In this document: in pieces, positions 1 through 10,250 of the stretch
Layout of the letters: every line of letters starts with the position of its first letter
How positions within the stretch are numbered: position 1 is the stretch's first letter
From: Alphaproteobacteria bacterium US3C007
Lineage (GTDB): Bacteria > Pseudomonadota > Alphaproteobacteria > Rhodobacterales > Rhodobacteraceae
Reading direction: 5' to 3'
DNA: 64,000 nucleotides
Assembly (NCBI GenBank): GCA_034423775.1
Contig: CP139918.1
Coordinates: 3,558,412-3,622,411, forward strand
The notes under the pieces: model-generated
Seen by the model: only the letters and a program-made list of their open reading frames with translations
Databases searched by the model: none
What the model was told of the DNA's origin: nothing
Translations under genes and position numbers: made by a program

Positions 1-784
1 GTTTCGCGCCTTGGTGCTTGGCCTGCCATCGCAAGATGAAATAGCCCGGTCGCTCTACGCAGATGGCCTAACCCCCGAGCCACAGCGCATTTTCGACGCG
101 CTTGAAACCCTACATCAAACGCTTGCCCAGCATTTGCAAGATATCTGGCCGCAATTGCATGCCGCGCATCAGATACAAGAGCCTTATGCACCAAACGCGC
201 AGCAATCTAATGCGCGCGCGCTGGCCAATAGGGCTTTGGTTTATCTAACGCGGATTGATGCCGGCGAGGCCGCAAAAAAACAATTCGACACCGCCAATAA
301 CATGACCCAGCAGCAAGCCGCGCTCAGCGCGCTTTTATCGGTTGAAAAGGGCGCCGAACAGGCGCAGGCATTCTATCGTCAATGGAAAGAAGATCGGCTG
401 GTAATCGATAAGTGGTTTGCCTTGCAGGTGGCTTTCGCGCCGCCGGAAAAAGCTGCAATTGTTGCAAAATCTCTTACGCAACATGAAGATTTCAATTGGA
501 AAAACCCCAATCGTTTTCGAGCGGTTTTTGGATCACTGGCGGGCAATATGGCAGGGTTCCATCACCTATCGGGCCAAGGCTATGAATTAATGGTGCAGTG
601 GCTTTCACGGCTTGATCAAATCAATCCGCAAACCGCCGCCCGCATGTGCGGAGCGTTCAAAACTTGGCGCCAATTTGATAAAGGTCGGCAAGCCCTATTG
701 AAGCCGCTTTTGCAAAACATGTTAGAGATGGATGGGCTCAGCCGAGACTCGCGCGAGATGCTTTCAAGGATTGTACACGACTGA
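1..784 (+). CDS. pepN: Aminopeptidase N, C-terminal part (5' truncated by window)
   Basis: The frame is open from the first bases of the window, so only about the last 260 residues are present. These match the all-helical C-terminal domain of the M1-family aminopeptidase N (E. coli PepN type), with recognisable stretches LPSQDEIA near the start, NPNRFRAVFGSLAGN in the middle, and a final segment ending in SREMLSRIVHD. The zinc-binding HEXXH catalytic domain would lie upstream, outside the window. PepN is a cytosolic broad-specificity aminopeptidase that trims peptides in the last steps of protein turnover. The assignment rests on the C-terminal domain alone. The gene ends 146 bases before gatB and appears transcriptionally separate. 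Confidence 0.85.
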   Translation, partial: FRALVLGLPSQDEIARSLYADGLTPEPQRIFDALETLHQTLAQHLQDIWPQLHAAHQIQEPYAPNAQQSNARALANRALVYLTRIDAGEAAKKQFDTANNMTQQQAALSALLSVEKGAEQAQAFYRQWKEDRLVIDKWFALQVAFAPPEKAAIVAKSLTQHEDFNWKNPNRFRAVFGSLAGNMAGFHHLSGQGYELMVQWLSRLDQINPQTAARMCGAFKTWRQFDKGRQALLKPLLQNMLEMDGLSRDSREMLSRIVHD

Positions 785-930
785 CGCGCCGCGCAAACGG
801 CCAAGCAGTCGCCCTGCTGGTGCGCAGAGCGCACTGCAACGAGAACGCGAATGAGGCGCAAAGAGATTGAAACCCGCAGCCGCATTGGCTAAACCGGCGC
901 AAAGAAACCACGCCTTAAAGGACATGCACC

Positions 931-2442
931 ATGCTGGATCTGACATTTGAACCGCCCAAGATCAAAACCATCGCCGGTGCTAAATATGACTGGGAATTGG
1001 TGATCGGTATGGAAGTGCACGCCCAAATTGCATCAAAAGCAAAGTTATTTTCTGGCGCATCCACAAAGTTTGGAAATGAACCAAATTCCAATGTTGCGTT
1101 CGTGGATGCTGCAATGCCGGGCATGCTGCCGGTAATAAATGAATTTTGCGTTGAGCAGGCGGTCAGAACTGGGCTGGGTTTGCAGGCCGAAATTAATTTA
1201 TTCTCTGCCTTTGATCGAAAGAATTATTTTTATCCAGACCTTCCTCAAGGATATCAGATCAGCCAGCTCTATCATCCGATCGTTGGCGAGGGTGAAGTGA
1301 TCGTTGATATGGCGCCGGGCGTTGCGCGCCGGGTCCGTATTGAACGCATTCATATCGAACAAGATGCCGGAAAATCGATCCATGACATGGATCCAAATAT
1401 GTCATTTGTTGATCTGAACCGCACCGGAGTGGCGCTGATGGAGATCGTCAGCCGCCCCGATATTCGGGGCCCAGAAGAGGCCGCCGCATATATCGTGAAA
1501 TTGCGTCAGATCCTGCGCTATTTGGGCACCTGTGACGGGAATATGCAAAACGGGAATCTGCGCGCCGATGTCAACGTCTCGATTTGCCAGCCAGGGCAAT
1601 ATGAAAAATATCTCGAAAGCGGAGATTTTTCGCATCTTGGCACGCGCTGTGAAATCAAGAATATGAACTCAATGCGATTTATTCAGCAAGCTATTGACGT
1701 GGAAGCACGGCGGCAAATTGCGATCGTAGAAAGCGGCGGAAGCGTCGATCAAGAAACCCGGCTTTATGATCCCGACAAAGGCGAAACGCGCTCTATGCGC
1801 TCCAAAGAAGAGGCGCATGATTATCGCTACTTCCCCGATCCGGATCTTTTACCTTTAGAAATCGAACAAGACTGGGTGGATGAGATTGCAGCCAATCTGC
1901 CAGAGCTGCCCGATCAGAAAAAAGCCCGCTTCGTTACAGATTTCAGCCTCTCGGAATATGATGCCAATGTCCTAACGGCAGAGCTTGACTCGGCGGGTTA
2001 TTTTGAAGAAGTGGCCAAGGGGCGAGATGGCAAATTGGCCGCAAATTGGGTGATTAACGAACTTTTTGGACGCCTCAAAAAAGATGATTGTGATATAAGT
2101 GAAAGCCCGGTCACCCCGGCGCAACTGGGCGGTATTATCGATCTGATTTCCAAAGGCGAGATCAGCGGGAAAATCGCCAAGGATGTGTTTGAAATTGTTT
2201 ATAGCGAGGGCGGTGAGCCGGCGCAGATCGTGGACTCGCGCGGCTTAAAACAAGTAACGGATACAGGAGCGATCGAAGCGGCGGTGGATCAAGTGATCGC
2301 AGATAATCCAGCACAAGTTGAAAAAGCCAAGGCCAACCCCAAGCTGGCAGGCTGGTTCGTCGGACAAGTGATGAAAGCCACAGGCGGCAAAGCCAATCCA
2401 AAAGTGGTGAATGAACTGGTTGCCACAAAATTGGCCCAATAA
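931..2442 (+). CDS. gatB: Asp-tRNA(Asn)/Glu-tRNA(Gln) amidotransferase subunit B
   Basis: This 503-residue protein has the usual GatB length. GatB is the tRNA-binding kinase-like subunit of the GatCAB complex, which converts Glu-tRNA(Gln), and in some species Asp-tRNA(Asn), into the amidated form in the cytoplasm. The N-terminal cradle motif [10 protein letters not shown] lies at about residues 24-33, followed by the family hallmarks [13 protein letters not shown] and [11 protein letters not shown]. The C-terminal third is the YqeY-like tail domain ([15 protein letters not shown] type). The ATG is preceded by AAAGGA at good spacing. gatA and gatC are not in the window. A strong hairpin follows the stop codon, so the gene is probably monocistronic. 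Confidence 0.97.
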   Translation: MLDLTFEPPKIKTIAGAKYDWELVIGMEVHAQIASKAKLFSGASTKFGNEPNSNVAFVDAAMPGMLPVINEFCVEQAVRTGLGLQAEINLFSAFDRKNYFYPDLPQGYQISQLYHPIVGEGEVIVDMAPGVARRVRIERIHIEQDAGKSIHDMDPNMSFVDLNRTGVALMEIVSRPDIRGPEEAAAYIVKLRQILRYLGTCDGNMQNGNLRADVNVSICQPGQYEKYLESGDFSHLGTRCEIKNMNSMRFIQQAIDVEARRQIAIVESGGSVDQETRLYDPDKGETRSMRSKEEAHDYRYFPDPDLLPLEIEQDWVDEIAANLPELPDQKKARFVTDFSLSEYDANVLTAELDSAGYFEEVAKGRDGKLAANWVINELFGRLKKDDCDISESPVTPAQLGGIIDLISKGEISGKIAKDVFEIVYSEGGEPAQIVDSRGLKQVTDTGAIEAAVDQVIADNPAQVEKAKANPKLAGWFVGQVMKATGGKANPKVVNELVATKLAQ

Positions 2443-2454
2443 ATACGATGGCAA

Positions 2455-2505
2455 GGCCCAGCGCGTGGCACCAGTTGGGTTTCAGCAACAGGTGCGGGCC
2501 CTTTC
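2455..2505. terminator. Candidate intrinsic terminator between convergent gatB and bolA
   Basis: A two-tier stem lies between the converging genes. The outer arm is GGCCC (2455-2459) with GGGCC (2496-2500). The inner arm is GCACCAGTTG with CAACAGGTGC (one A-A mismatch), around an 8-base loop. A short CTTTC follows on the plus strand. Position and stem strength fit termination of gatB, but the T-tract is short. Confidence 0.5.
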
Positions 2506-2525
2506 AAGCGGTTAGAGGTTAAGGC

Positions 2526-2786
2526 TTAAGGGGTATCAAGTTCTAAAGCCAAAGCGTGAATCGCGCCGATCAACTCTGGCCCCAGCGCTGCATGCACCGC
2601 ACGATGCCGCGCGATTCGCGATTGCCCTTTAAACTGCTCAGATTTCAGGCGGACGCGAAAATGGCTTTGCCCGCCTTCTGGCGCGCCGGCATGCCCACGG
2701 TGCTGATCGCTCTCATCTACGACCTCCAAAAAGCTTGATTGAAAAGAATTCTCAAGATTTTTGCGAATTTGTTCCACTCGGGTCAT
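2526..2786 (-). CDS. BolA/IbaG family protein
   Basis: This 86-residue protein has the single BolA class II KH-like fold. It contains the family stretches VEQIRKNLENSF, DESDQHRGHAG and FRVRLKSEQFKGQSRIARHRAVHAALG. The conserved histidine in the HRGHAG segment and the C-terminal histidine are the usual ligands for an Fe-S cluster shared with a monothiol glutaredoxin. BolA proteins act in iron-sulfur cluster trafficking and envelope stress responses. It is divergent from the J-domain gene, with about 75 bases to that gene's preferred start, and convergent with gatB. A GAGGCG ribosome-binding site lies about 12 bases upstream of the ATG, slightly far. This bolA/J-domain/cobS neighbourhood is common in Rhodobacteraceae. 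Confidence 0.9.
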   Translation of the reverse strand: MTRVEQIRKNLENSFQSSFLEVVDESDQHRGHAGAPEGGQSHFRVRLKSEQFKGQSRIARHRAVHAALGPELIGAIHALALELDTP

Positions 2787-2860
2787 ATTTTTTGTTTTCG
2801 CCTCTTCAAATTACCTGAGGAAAGCCTATGCTATCTGCCTTGAACAGAAAAGGTGAATTT

Positions 2861-3493
2861 ATGGCTGCCTCCGACCCATTTGGTTTTGATATGTCTGTGT
2901 CTTCTTCGAAGAAGAAAAATCCGCGCGGGCGGCGCAGCATGTCTGGAGCCTCGGACACCTCGACCCGACTGTGCGAACATGATGGCTGCCAAGAGGCTGG
3001 AAAATTCCGCGCGCCAAAAGCCCCCGATGTGTTGGATGATTTTTTCTGGTTCTGCAAAGATCATGTGCGCGAGTATAATTTAAAATGGAATTTCTTTAAC
3101 GGCACCACAGAGGCCGAAATCAATGCCCAGCGCTCGAAAGACAAAGTCTGGGAAAGAGAAACCAAAGATTTCCGCGACACAGAAGCCCGTGCTTGGGCGC
3201 GGCTTGGGATTGAGGATCCGCATCAGGTTTTGGGCGAAAATGCCACCAAGAACCCAGGCAAATCTGGAGGCTCGGCTGGCAGTGGCCGACGTCTACCGCC
3301 AACCGAGCGCCGCGCTTTGGAAATCTTAGAAGGCAAAGACAATTGGAGCAAAGCAGAAGTGCGCGGCGCGTATAAAGCGTTGATCAAAGTCTTACACCCA
3401 GATATGAATGGCGGCGATCGCAGCCAAGAAGAACAGCTACAAGAAGTGGTTTGGGCTTGGGATCAATTAAAAGACAGCCGAAACTTCAAATAA
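2861..3493 (+). CDS. J-domain (DnaJ-like) protein upstream of cobS
   Basis: This protein has about 210 residues and a J domain at its extreme C terminus. The HPD tripeptide that stimulates DnaK ATPase is at residues 179-181 (HPDMNGGD). The N-terminal half is low in complexity, then carries a cysteine-containing segment (C38, C43, C65) of unknown role. No G/F or zinc-finger DnaJ domains follow, so this is a specialised co-chaperone rather than DnaJ. An in-frame ATG at 2828 with GAGGAAAG upstream would add 11 residues. I prefer 2861, preceded by AAAGGTG, because MAASDPFGFDMS looks like the usual beginning of the family. Its place before the cobaltochelatase genes suggests, but does not prove, a role in assembling that complex. 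Confidence 0.88.
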   Translation: MAASDPFGFDMSVSSSKKKNPRGRRSMSGASDTSTRLCEHDGCQEAGKFRAPKAPDVLDDFFWFCKDHVREYNLKWNFFNGTTEAEINAQRSKDKVWERETKDFRDTEARAWARLGIEDPHQVLGENATKNPGKSGGSAGSGRRLPPTERRALEILEGKDNWSKAEVRGAYKALIKVLHPDMNGGDRSQEEQLQEVVWAWDQLKDSRNFK

Positions 3494-3567
3494 TCAGGTC
3501 TGCACCCTAAAATCTACACATTGTTATGGCGGGCTGCTCTGTGAAACTCACAAAAGTGGGCTAGCCT

Positions 3568-4311
3568 GTGGCAATCACGCTGTTTATTGGCGATAAAAAA
3601 TATTCAAGCTGGTCAATGCGGCCGTGGTTGGTGTTGCACGCTTTCGGCATTCGATTCACCGAAAAGCTCATTCCCTTCGACGGATTTTCTGAAAGCTCGC
3701 AGTTCAAACAAACCGTTGCCAAATATTCGCCAGCGGGTAAGGATCCCTTTCTGCAATGCTCAAACAGCGCCAGCCCGCAAGCTGACCCTTTGATCATATG
3801 GGAACCGCTGCCGATCATAGAATATCGTGTAGAGCAAAACCCTCAGTTTAAGATTTGGCCCCGAAACGTCGCCTTGCACGCTCAAGCGCGCAGCCTTTGC
3901 GCTGAAATGCAGAGTTGCTTTTTTGCGCTGCGCAGACATTGCCCAACGAATATTGACGCAGATCTTCTCCAGATTGGCCGATTGATCTGGCGAGACAAAC
4001 TTTTGGTCCGCAAAGATATAGACCGTCTCAAGACTGCATGGCGCATTATTCTAACACTTTCTAAAGGTCCATTCTTGGCTGGAGAATTCAGCGCTTTAAA
4101 TGCGTTTTACGCGCCCATTATCACACGTATTCAGACTTACGAACTGCCTGTTTCAGAAGATACAGCCCCTTATATGCAGCGTATCAGACAGCACGTATCG
4201 GTAAAAAAATCCAGTAAAGACGCAATCGAAAACGCAGTTTTTCGCGATTTTGAAGAACTCTATCGGTTCAACTCGAAGGATATACCTGATCCAGCAGAGT
4301 TTTTGGTTTAA
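3568..4311 (+). CDS. Glutathione S-transferase-like protein
   Basis: This 247-residue protein has GST architecture. The thioredoxin-fold N domain contains the YSSWSMRPWL segment typical of a bacterial GST subgroup and the IWEPLPIIEY motif before the helical domain, where AQARSLCAEMQSCFFALR matches the family. The start is GTG. GSTs conjugate or reduce electrophiles with glutathione; the substrate cannot be told here. At the position of the usual VP (cis-proline) motif the sequence reads KDPF, and a short insertion follows. The glutathione-binding loop is therefore atypical and activity may be altered. It lies between the J-domain gene and cobS on the same strand. Confidence 0.8.
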   Translation: MAITLFIGDKKYSSWSMRPWLVLHAFGIRFTEKLIPFDGFSESSQFKQTVAKYSPAGKDPFLQCSNSASPQADPLIIWEPLPIIEYRVEQNPQFKIWPRNVALHAQARSLCAEMQSCFFALRRHCPTNIDADLLQIGRLIWRDKLLVRKDIDRLKTAWRIILTLSKGPFLAGEFSALNAFYAPIITRIQTYELPVSEDTAPYMQRIRQHVSVKKSSKDAIENAVFRDFEELYRFNSKDIPDPAEFLV

Positions 4312-4481
4312 GAAAGCAAAAAGTCCGGTTTTTTTGCGTGACCTCAAGATCGAAATACGCCGCCGCCATAAAAGAGCGGATAGAACTCTATTTTGACTAT
4401 TTTTGCCCTTCCCCTTGCCCTTAACCGCTTTATGTTGCACCAGAGCAGAGGTTAAAATTGGCAATTAAAGGAAACGCAAGT

Positions 4482-5468
4482 ATGGCTGACGGCGGCAATA
4501 CAATGGATGTAAAACCGACTGAGGATATTTCAGTGCGTGAAATGTTCGGGCTTGACACAGATATGGTTGTGAAAGGCTTTGCAGATCGCTCTGAGCGGGT
4601 TCCCGAAATTGACACGACCTATAAGTTTGATCCCGATACAACCATGGCTATTCTAGCAGGGTTTTCGCATAATCGACGGGTGATGATCCAAGGCTATCAC
4701 GGAACGGGCAAATCAACACATATTGAGCAAGTGGCAGCCCGCCTGAACTGGCCCGCCGTGCGCGTTAATCTGGACAGCCATATCAGCCGTATCGATTTAA
4801 TCGGAAAAGATGCGATCAAATTGCGCGATGGCGTTCAGGTCACCGAATTCCACGAAGGCATCTTGCCATGGGCGCTGCGCAACCCGGTGGCGATTGTTTT
4901 TGACGAATATGATGCCGGGCGCGCCGATGTGATGTTTGTGATCCAGCGCGTGCTCGAACATGATGGCAAACTTACCCTGATGGATCAAAACGAAATTATC
5001 ACACCGCATCCGCAGTTCCGGCTGTTTGCAACCGCCAATACTGTCGGTCTGGGCGATACCACCGGCCTCTATCATGGCACCCAACAAATAAACCAAGCCC
5101 AAATGGACCGTTGGTCGCTTGTCGCTACCTTGAATTATCTGTCCATCGATGCCGAAACCGCAATAATTTTGGCAAAAGCCCCCCATTATAACACGGAAAA
5201 CGGGCGCAAAACGGTAAAGCAAATGGTAACGGTTGCAGATCTAACCCGTACCGCGTTTATGAATGGCGACCTGTCAACCGTAATGAGCCCGCGCACCGTG
5301 ATCAATTGGGCGCAAAATGCAGAAATTTTCCGCAATATAGGCTACGCGTTTCGTTTGTCTTTCCTGAACAAATGCGATGAGCTTGAGCGTCAGACCGTGG
5401 CAGAATTCTACCAGCGCTGTTTTGACGAAGAACTGCCAGAAAGCGCTGCCAGCGTCAGCTTGGGCTAA
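4482..5468 (+). CDS. cobS: Cobaltochelatase AAA+ subunit CobS
   Basis: CobS is the AAA+ ATPase of the aerobic cobaltochelatase CobNST, which inserts cobalt into hydrogenobyrinic acid a,c-diamide during cobalamin synthesis in the cytoplasm. From the ATG at 4482 the protein has 328 residues. The N terminus [12 protein letters not shown] is diagnostic. Walker A is GYHGTGKST (71-79) and Walker B is [10 protein letters not shown] (136-145). The frame is open from a TTG 24 bases further up, but GGA lies about 9 bases before 4482 and homologues start close to here. An ATG at 4503 is also possible. cobT follows after 127 bases. cobN is not in the window. Confidence 0.96.
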   Translation: MADGGNTMDVKPTEDISVREMFGLDTDMVVKGFADRSERVPEIDTTYKFDPDTTMAILAGFSHNRRVMIQGYHGTGKSTHIEQVAARLNWPAVRVNLDSHISRIDLIGKDAIKLRDGVQVTEFHEGILPWALRNPVAIVFDEYDAGRADVMFVIQRVLEHDGKLTLMDQNEIITPHPQFRLFATANTVGLGDTTGLYHGTQQINQAQMDRWSLVATLNYLSIDAETAIILAKAPHYNTENGRKTVKQMVTVADLTRTAFMNGDLSTVMSPRTVINWAQNAEIFRNIGYAFRLSFLNKCDELERQTVAEFYQRCFDEELPESAASVSLG

Positions 5469-5595
5469 AGTTTTAAGCCACAGCGCGCGCGCATTTTTGA
5501 ATTTTCCAACCCTACAGGAAAGCGCGCGCTAAAACTCAGGTTGCGGCATTGTAAACAGAGCTTGCATTATTCAAACGTTCAGCGAGACTTGCGTT

Positions 5596-7473
5596 ATGGG
5601 ACCAAATTCAGATAACCCGGCCGATCCATTTAAAAAAGCTTTGGCTGAAGCCACCAAAGTGATGGCCAATGATGCCGATCTGTCGATCACCTATTCCGTG
5701 GATCCGGCTGGCGTATCCGGCGATGTCATGCGCTTGCCCCAAATCAGCCGTAGAATGACCCATGATGAAGTTTTGGTGGCAAGAGGGACAGCGGATGCTT
5801 TGGCCCTGCACCGCAAATATCACGATGATGGAACGCATACAAAATACGCCCCCCAGGGCAATATGGCGCGCGAACTTTATGAGGCGATGGAAGTGGCCCG
5901 CTGCGAAGCCGTTGGCGCACAAGATATGCCGGGTACGGCGGGAAATATTGATGCGAAAATTGGCGCGGATGCAGCCCGGCTTGGCTATCTTAATATCACC
6001 GACCGCTCTGATGCACCTTTATCGACCGCCGCTGGATACCTGATCCGGCATTTGGCCACGGGGCGCGATATGCCGCCCGCCGCGCAAAACATTATGCAGC
6101 TTTGGCAGGGGTTCATCGAAGAGCAAGCCGGTGGCACTTTGGCAGATCTTCAGAGCAAATTGAAAGATCAAAGCGCGTTTGCGAAATTTGCCCGCCAAAT
6201 CATTTCGGATCTAGGCTATGGTGACCAGCTGGGCGACGATCCTGATGATCTTGAAGATCAGTCTGACGAAGATCAGGATGAAGGTACGGAAGAAGATCAA
6301 GATCCCGACAGTACGGGCCAAGATGACAGCAATGAAGATGATACGGAAAGCACGCCTGAACAAAGCCAAGAAGAACAGCAAGATCCTTCAGCAGCACAAG
6401 TCAGCAGCGATGAAAGCGCTGAAGATGAGATGTCGGAAGAGACTGAACTGCCCGATGGCGATGCTCCAATGGAGCCCCCTGCTCCGCAACCAATTTCGGA
6501 TGCTGATCCGAATTACAACGTCTATGAAACCAAATATGATGAAGAGATCAAGGCAGAAGAGCTTGCCGATGCCGTTGAACTAGAGCGTCTGCGGGCCTAT
6601 TTGGATCAGCAATTAGAGCCATTAAAGGGGGCCGTAAGCCGGCTGGCCAATAAGCTGCAACGCCGCCTGCAAGCCCAGCAAAACCGTTCTTGGCTGTTCG
6701 ATTTAGAAGAAGGCATTTTGGACGCAGGGCGTTTGGCGCGCATCGTCGCGAACCCCACTACCGCGCTTAGCTTTAAAAGGGAAAAAGACACCGAATTTCG
6801 CGATACCGTGGTCACGCTCTTGCTTGACAATTCCGGCTCTATGCGCGGACGGCCCATTTCCATCGCGGCGATTTGTGCGGATGTTTTGGCGCGTACCTTA
6901 GAGCGGTGTAATGTCAAAGTGGAAATTCTTGGGTTCACCACCCGTGCGTGGAAAGGCGGGCAAAGCCGGGAAGATTGGCTGAATGAAGGGCGTCCGCAAC
7001 AGCCTGGGCGGCTGAACGATTTACGCCATATCATCTATAAGGGCGCCGATGCGCCTTGGCGGCGCGTAAGATCCAATTTGGGCTTGATGATGAAAGAGGG
7101 TTTGCTGAAAGAAAATATTGATGGTGAAGCGTTGGAATGGGCGCATCGTCGCATGGCTGGGCGCCCCGAGGCCCGCAAAATTCTTATGGTGATATCAGAT
7201 GGCGCACCGGTTGATGACAGCACTTTATCGGTGAACCAAGCCAATTATCTTGAAAAGCATCTGCGCGACGTGATTGCGATGGTTGAAAAGCGCAAAGCGG
7301 TAGAATTACTGGCAATTGGCATTGGCCATGATGTCACCCGCTATTATGAACGCGCCGTCACGATCACGGATATTGAACAGCTTGCGGGCGCCATGACCGA
7401 ACAATTGGCGGCGTTATTTGACAATGATCCGCGCGCGCGCGCACGCTCGACAGGTATGAGAAAAGTGAATTGA
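5596..7473 (+). CDS. cobT: Cobaltochelatase subunit CobT (VWA domain)
   Basis: This 625-residue partner of CobS forms the chaperone-like CobST complex that acts on CobN. An N-terminal helical region is followed by a very acidic linker (about residues 211-300, rich in D, E, Q and S). The C-terminal von Willebrand A domain has an intact MIDAS motif, DNSGS starting at residue 411. The end of the gene overlaps the beginning of the following open frame, but the next gene's likely ATG is 5 bases after this stop. This close spacing suggests the downstream peptidase is translated from the same transcript. Confidence 0.96.
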   Translation: MGPNSDNPADPFKKALAEATKVMANDADLSITYSVDPAGVSGDVMRLPQISRRMTHDEVLVARGTADALALHRKYHDDGTHTKYAPQGNMARELYEAMEVARCEAVGAQDMPGTAGNIDAKIGADAARLGYLNITDRSDAPLSTAAGYLIRHLATGRDMPPAAQNIMQLWQGFIEEQAGGTLADLQSKLKDQSAFAKFARQIISDLGYGDQLGDDPDDLEDQSDEDQDEGTEEDQDPDSTGQDDSNEDDTESTPEQSQEEQQDPSAAQVSSDESAEDEMSEETELPDGDAPMEPPAPQPISDADPNYNVYETKYDEEIKAEELADAVELERLRAYLDQQLEPLKGAVSRLANKLQRRLQAQQNRSWLFDLEEGILDAGRLARIVANPTTALSFKREKDTEFRDTVVTLLLDNSGSMRGRPISIAAICADVLARTLERCNVKVEILGFTTRAWKGGQSREDWLNEGRPQQPGRLNDLRHIIYKGADAPWRRVRSNLGLMMKEGLLKENIDGEALEWAHRRMAGRPEARKILMVISDGAPVDDSTLSVNQANYLEKHLRDVIAMVEKRKAVELLAIGIGHDVTRYYERAVTITDIEQLAGAMTEQLAALFDNDPRARARSTGMRKVN

Positions 7474-7478
7474 GCCCG

Positions 7479-9284
7479 ATGAAAACAGCCCATTTCCAAA
7501 GCTTTATTGACGACTCTGAACCCGATGCGGGCCCCGCGCGCCTAACCGCGCTTCGCAAGGCCATCTCTGGGGCACAGCTAAACGGCTTTTTGGTCCCGCG
7601 CAGCGATGTGCATCAAGGGGAATATGTTGCGAAACGCGATGAACGCTTGGCTTGGTTAACCGGCTTTACGGGTTCGGCCGGGTTTTGCGCCGTTTTACCT
7701 GATGTTGCGGGTGTATTCGTAGATGGGCGCTACCGGGTTCAAGTGAAAGTGCAAACAAACGCCATCTTCACACCCGTTGACTGGCCCGAAACGAGCCTGC
7801 CCACATGGCTCCAAAAAAACTTACAAACGGGCACGATCGGTTTTGACCCATGGTTGCACAGTTGGGGCGAGATAAAAGCGCATCGCGCCGCGCTGGGCGA
7901 AAACGGCATTCAGCTGCGGCCAAATACCAACCTTATCGATCAAATCTGGACCGATAGACCAGATCCCCCCAACGCGCAGGCCTATGCCTACCCCGATGAT
8001 TATGCCGGTGAAACCCACAGTGATAAGCGCAAACGCCTTGCCAAAATGCTGCGCGACAACGCGCAAGACACAGCGATCCTAACGCTGCCAGACAGCATCG
8101 TTTGGTTGCTAAATATGCGCGGCAGCGATGTCACCCATGTGCCCTTGGTTCATAGCTTTGCATTTTTGCACGCCGATGCTTCAGTGGACCTGTTCATTGC
8201 GCCTGGAAAAGCCGAACAGCTATCGGGGCATTTTGGCGCCGGGATACGCCTCTTCTCACAAGATCAATTCGACGCGCAACTGTCGCAATTACACGGCAGA
8301 GTACGCGTTGATGCCGGGCATATTCCCTATGCCGTTGTCGATATTCTTCAAAAAGCACAGGTTGAAATCGCGTTTGAAGCAGACCCCGTCATCCTTCCAA
8401 AAGCCTGCAAAAACATTATAGAATTACAACATGCCCGCGTGTCGCATCAACGCGATGGCGCCGCAATGTGCGAGTTTTTGGCTTGGCTTGATAACGCGCC
8501 AATTGGCACCACAACAGAAATTGATGTGGTCATTGCGCTCGAAAGCTTTCGGCGCGCAAATTCAGAGCTTTTGGACATCAGCTTTGACACTATTTCAGCC
8601 AGCGGCCCGAACGCTGCCCTGCCCCATTATCGGGTGAATGAAGCGTCAAACCGGCAGCTTCAAGCCGGAGAGGTCATGCTGGTGGATAGCGGTGGCCAAT
8701 ATCTGGATGGTACGACCGATATTACGCGAACCATCGCGATTGGCGCGCAACCGCACGAGGTTTGCGCCGCCTTCACGCGGGTTTTGCAAGGGATGATTGC
8801 GATTTCTCGCCTGAAATTTCCTTATGGCATTTCCGGGCGCGATCTGGACGCGTTTGCCCGCGCGCCACTTTGGGCTTCGGGGCAGGATTTCAATCATGGC
8901 ACCGGCCATGGCGTTGGGCATTTTTTAAACGTGCATGAAGGCCCGCAGCGATTGTCGCGTGCCTCTACAGTGGTGTTGGAACCAGGCATGATCCTATCGA
9001 ACGAGCCCGGCTTTTACAAAGAAGGTGCGTTTGGAATTCGGATTGAAAACTTGCTCAGCGTTGGCGAGGCAGATCTGCCCGAAGCTGCCAATTTAACACG
9101 ACTTTTGGAATTTGAAACGCTTACCTATGTGCCGATTGATCTTCGCATGGTCATCTCTGATTGGCTGGACCCAACAGAAAAAGCTTGGATAAACGCCTAT
9201 CACAAAAAATGTTGGGATCTGCATCAGGATCAGCTGAGCAGCAGCGCCACGCAATGGCTGGGCCAAGCCACAAAATCGCTCTAA
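7479..9284 (+). CDS. pepP: Xaa-Pro aminopeptidase (M24B, long form)
   Basis: This protein has about 601 residues, the three-domain length of eukaryote-like aminopeptidase P rather than the 440-residue E. coli PepP. Two creatinase-like N domains precede a C-terminal pita-bread domain carrying the dinuclear metal ligands: an aspartate pair in VDSGGQYLDGTTDITRT, a histidine in HGTGHGVGHFLNVHEGP, and glutamates in EPGFYKEGAFGIRIEN. It removes an N-terminal residue next to proline in cytosolic peptides. The chosen ATG lies just after the cobT stop. A TTG overlapping that stop is the only earlier option. The gene symbol is by functional class. Confidence 0.93.
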   Translation: MKTAHFQSFIDDSEPDAGPARLTALRKAISGAQLNGFLVPRSDVHQGEYVAKRDERLAWLTGFTGSAGFCAVLPDVAGVFVDGRYRVQVKVQTNAIFTPVDWPETSLPTWLQKNLQTGTIGFDPWLHSWGEIKAHRAALGENGIQLRPNTNLIDQIWTDRPDPPNAQAYAYPDDYAGETHSDKRKRLAKMLRDNAQDTAILTLPDSIVWLLNMRGSDVTHVPLVHSFAFLHADASVDLFIAPGKAEQLSGHFGAGIRLFSQDQFDAQLSQLHGRVRVDAGHIPYAVVDILQKAQVEIAFEADPVILPKACKNIIELQHARVSHQRDGAAMCEFLAWLDNAPIGTTTEIDVVIALESFRRANSELLDISFDTISASGPNAALPHYRVNEASNRQLQAGEVMLVDSGGQYLDGTTDITRTIAIGAQPHEVCAAFTRVLQGMIAISRLKFPYGISGRDLDAFARAPLWASGQDFNHGTGHGVGHFLNVHEGPQRLSRASTVVLEPGMILSNEPGFYKEGAFGIRIENLLSVGEADLPEAANLTRLLEFETLTYVPIDLRMVISDWLDPTEKAWINAYHKKCWDLHQDQLSSSATQWLGQATKSL

Positions 9285-9472
9285 CATGCGCCGCCAAAGC
9301 TCACGTTAAGGCCGCTAAAACGGCGATATCCCCCCCTCAAAGCTTAAAGGGCGCGGCGTGAAATTTGCGCCTCACAACCAAACTTGTCAGATATGGCAAA
9401 TGGCTGTAATATCTGAGCAGCTCATTTGGGTCATGCAAAGCAGATGGCCCGCAACAAAGCGAGGTCATTACA

Positions 9473-9601
9473 TTGGGTAAAAACATTATTGTTCCGGCAA
9501 TTATCTTCGTTTTCTTGGTGGGGTTACTGGGCTATTCGATGATCTTTAAGCCCCGCAATGACCGCTTTGATGAAAGCGCCAGACGCGTTTTATCCAAATA
9601 A
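9473..9601 (+). CDS. Small single-span membrane protein, 42 residues
   Basis: This short frame starts at TTG with GAGG 8 bases upstream. It encodes a lysine-containing N terminus, one strongly hydrophobic helix (about residues 4-23, VPAIIFVFLVGLLGYS) and a charged tail (KPRNDRFDESARR). The composition and the good ribosome-binding site argue that it is real. I do not recognise a family. It stands alone in the space between the Xaa-Pro aminopeptidase and the DUF1330 gene. The topology (hydrophobic helix first, charged tail) resembles small inner-membrane regulatory or accessory proteins, but function is unknown. Confidence 0.5.
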   Translation: MGKNIIVPAIIFVFLVGLLGYSMIFKPRNDRFDESARRVLSK

Positions 9602-9762
9602 AGATCACGCCTGATTTACGCCCTGCCTTACAGCGCCGAGAGCGGTGCATAAAAAGTTTGCTCTAAGGCACGCATTGGCTGAAAGCAAAGGCAAGTTATG
9701 CGCCTTTCTGGGCGCAAACGCTCCGGCCACTTACCCTTCACACCTTGTACAATAAATGCGCG

Positions 9763-10053
9763 CTACACCGCCTCAACATATCTAAATTCGCGCGTTGCCC
9801 CATCGCCCAACGCGGCAAGCGCCTCTTGATAGGCGGGGCTGTTATAGCCGGCTTGCGCCGCTTCAAGGCTTGCCCATTCAACCACCACTGTCCGCGTCAT
9901 CTGACCGTCTTCTGCCACCGCAACCGGCACGCCGCGCGCCAAAAATACCCCACCGGCGGCTTGCATCGCAGGCCCGGCAAGCTTGGCATAAGCCGCCAAT
10001 TTCGCGTCATCTGAAATCGCGGTGTAAATAACCACCTGTAAAACCTTTGCCAT
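9763..10053 (-). CDS. DUF1330 family protein
   Basis: This 96-residue protein belongs to the DUF1330 group of dimeric alpha+beta barrel proteins, close in fold to EthD/ABM proteins. Recognisable features are the ending of the first strand (VLQVVIYTAI), ARGVPVAVAEDG in the middle, and VVVEWASLEAAQAGYNSPAYQEAL, the usual 'Y-S-eYq' segment. The biochemical role of the family is not established. The start at 10053 has AAGGA at good spacing. An ATG 9 bases further up sits almost on top of that site and is unlikely. No obvious operon partner. Confidence 0.85.
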   Translation of the reverse strand: MAKVLQVVIYTAISDDAKLAAYAKLAGPAMQAAGGVFLARGVPVAVAEDGQMTRTVVVEWASLEAAQAGYNSPAYQEALAALGDGATREFRYVEAV

Positions 10054-10250
10054 CTTGAGCATCCTTTTCTAATTGTGCGTTTGACCACAGCTTATCAAAT
10101 CACGCCCGGCTGAACAGCGCCAATCGTTAGAAAATTACAAAATCCTGGCTACACCGCGCAGGTCAACACGCTGTGATATCTGGCGCTTGGCAATAGACAA
10201 ATCCAAAAACCGCTCTAGGCTTACCCCTGTTGGTCATAGAAAGGATCATT

